Source: Plicaturopsis crispa FD-325 SS-3
Taxonomy: Eukaryota; Basidiomycota; Agaricomycetes; Amylocorticiales; Amylocorticiaceae
Reading direction: 5' to 3'
DNA length: 64,000 nt
Assembly (NCBI GenBank): GCA_000827205.1
Contig: KN832556.1
Location: 2,040,969 to 2,104,968 of the forward strand
The notes beneath the pieces were generated by a model that did not search any database, had not been told where the DNA came from, and was given only the letters and a program-made list of their open reading frames with translations. Numbering within the stretch: position 1 is the stretch's first letter; each line of letters opens with the position of its first letter. The position numbers and the translations under genes are program-made. Of the stretch, positions 62,802 through 64,000 are shown one piece after another.

Positions 62802-64000
62802 ATGTCAAAGCACTCTTTGTCGCCAGGAGCGCCGCTGCCACGACAGAAACGTATTCATACACTCTCATCCCCACAAATTTCTCAGTCCGCCCCTCAAATT
62901 ACGTTTGATTCCGCCTTGTACGACGAACTTATACTCCATGTCTTCTCGTATCTATCCTGGGCAGACCTCTGCGCTGTTCAAGCGACGAACAGAAATTGGT
63001 CTAGGCTCTCCGCAGATAACCAGGTACATATACCCCCAAACGTGTTCACAAGAATGTGTTGACGAACGTCCGAGCGCCATGACTATCTCTCGTCCTCAAA
63101 TTAACACGGATAGTTATGGAAGGCCCTGTTTCTCGAGGTCTACGGTCGAACGAGATTGCGAGGAGCGCGTGGCTTCATTGGGCGTACGGATGGCCGTGAG
63201 GTGAAGCCACTACCTGGAAGAGTCAAAGCGGACGACGCCAGAGACTGGAAGTGGATGTTTCGCATCAGCTCTAATTGGAAGAGTGGTACGCTTTTGTTGC
63301 CTTCGAAAATTGCGTCGCAGCTCATAGGAGACTTGGGTAGGTCGCTGTACTGTGGAAAACTTCGACAAAGTGTCACAGCCTCTCGCGAAATGCGTACCAT
63401 CGAATACGCAGCAGCCCAAGCCGACGCATATCCTACTAGCTGGTGCTTTGACTATCACCGCCTCGTCTCGTCCGGGTCCTTGCCCTCTTATACATTTTCT
63501 TGGGCCGACGTCACCCATACACACGCTGCGCTGTCCGTCTCATGATCGCGGAGTAGCGCTCCTTTCCATTACTGCCCTCGCGTTGGACCAGTCTCCACCG
63601 TCTTCGGCGCACAACCTACGTCTTGCTTCGTTCCTCAGCACGGGCGAAATTCACATCTTCAAGTTTAATCACGCAAATCCATCCAACGCATCCCACAAGC
63701 TGGCCTATCTACCCAGGTCCCTGACCCAGCGTCTGTCGCCAATCATAACAGCCGTGTACCATCATCCACTCTTGATTACGCTCTCCGAAAAGTTTCGACT
63801 TTCGATATACGATGTCTCGGGAGACACGATCAGGCAGACGCAGACGTTGACCTCGTTCACGTCGTATCCTCCCACGTCCTTGGTCCTCTCCACGCCGTCA
63901 CCGTCAACATACAAACTCGTCTTGGTGTATGCCGTTCCCGTTTATCCAGTTCACTGGAGTGTGGGTGCTACAGAACTGATCATATCCGGTGCATCATCGC
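62802..64000 (+). CDS. F-box protein, 5' part (3' end outside window)
   Basis: Likely substrate receptor of an SCF ubiquitin ligase. The first ATG of the frame is at 62802 (MSKHSLSPGAPLPRQKRIH). The F-box reads LYDELILHVFSYLSWADLCAVQATNRNWSRLSADNQ and then, across the first intron (acceptor before 63115), LWKALFLEVYG. The second exon continues RTRLRGARGFIGRTDG and WKWMFRISSNWKSG. An intron near 63287-63339 leads to GRCTVENFDKVSQPLAK and a long open stretch with TALALDQ, LRLASFLSTGEIHIF and ITAVYHHPLLITLSEKFRLSIYDVSG, whose strand-like pattern suggests a beta-propeller. It runs off the window at 64000. Target unknown. Confidence 0.8.

Overview
The window is nuclear DNA from a filamentous basidiomycete, most likely an Agaricomycete. 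Nearly every gene is split by short introns of about 45-65 nt with GTRNGT donors. Genes are tightly packed on both strands. The gene set is fungal (Prm1, Snu23, Erd1/EXS, allantoicase, Coy1), and one multi-pass protein belongs to the DUF6534 type that is expanded in mushrooms. I cannot name the genus from sequence alone. I found no rRNA, convincing tRNA, CRISPR array or intact transposon.

Layout. 0-9 kb: 3' part of cytoplasmic isoleucyl-tRNA synthetase (+), Snu23 splicing factor (-), Erd1-like EXS membrane protein (+), a small membrane-anchored protein (-), and the MYST acetyltransferase Esa1 (-). 9.7-23.3 kb is looser: a CSL/Su(H)-type transcription factor (-), an orphan protein (+) and a second orphan with a C-terminal coiled coil (-), separated by gaps of 1.6-3.3 kb in which I see no gene. 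23.3-39.3 kb is dense: Yak1 kinase (+), a HAD phosphatase (-), TFIIH subunit Tfb1 (+), the Golgi coiled-coil protein CASP/Coy1 (-), mitochondrial uS9 (+) and the RING ligase Bre1 (-). 39.8-50.4 kb: an allantoicase-ureidoglycolate lyase fusion (-), a membrane protein with a DUF1771-Smr tail (-), the fusion protein Prm1 (+), and a Bax-inhibitor-1 family protein with two micro-exons (-). 50.4-64 kb: a secreted repeat peptide precursor with kexin sites (+), a Ten1-like telomere protein (+), an orphan basic/acidic protein (+), the DUF6534 membrane protein (+), WDR83 (-) and the 5' part of an F-box protein (+).

These are mostly independent housekeeping genes, not a cluster. Themes that recur are chromatin and transcription (Esa1, Bre1, Tfb1, CSL, Ten1), splicing (Snu23, WDR83), secretory pathway (Erd1, Coy1) and cell fusion or signalling (Prm1, Yak1). 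Four gene pairs share divergent promoters of only 137-179 bp. The least explained and most interesting locus is the secreted precursor at 51936-52748, whose C-terminal half is four His/Pro-rich units each ending in Lys-Arg. Exon joins were worked out by hand from splice consensus, reading frame and family motifs. They are most secure for ESA1, CSL, YAK1, PRM1, uS9m, TEN1 and the Smr protein, where the summed exon lengths are a multiple of three.
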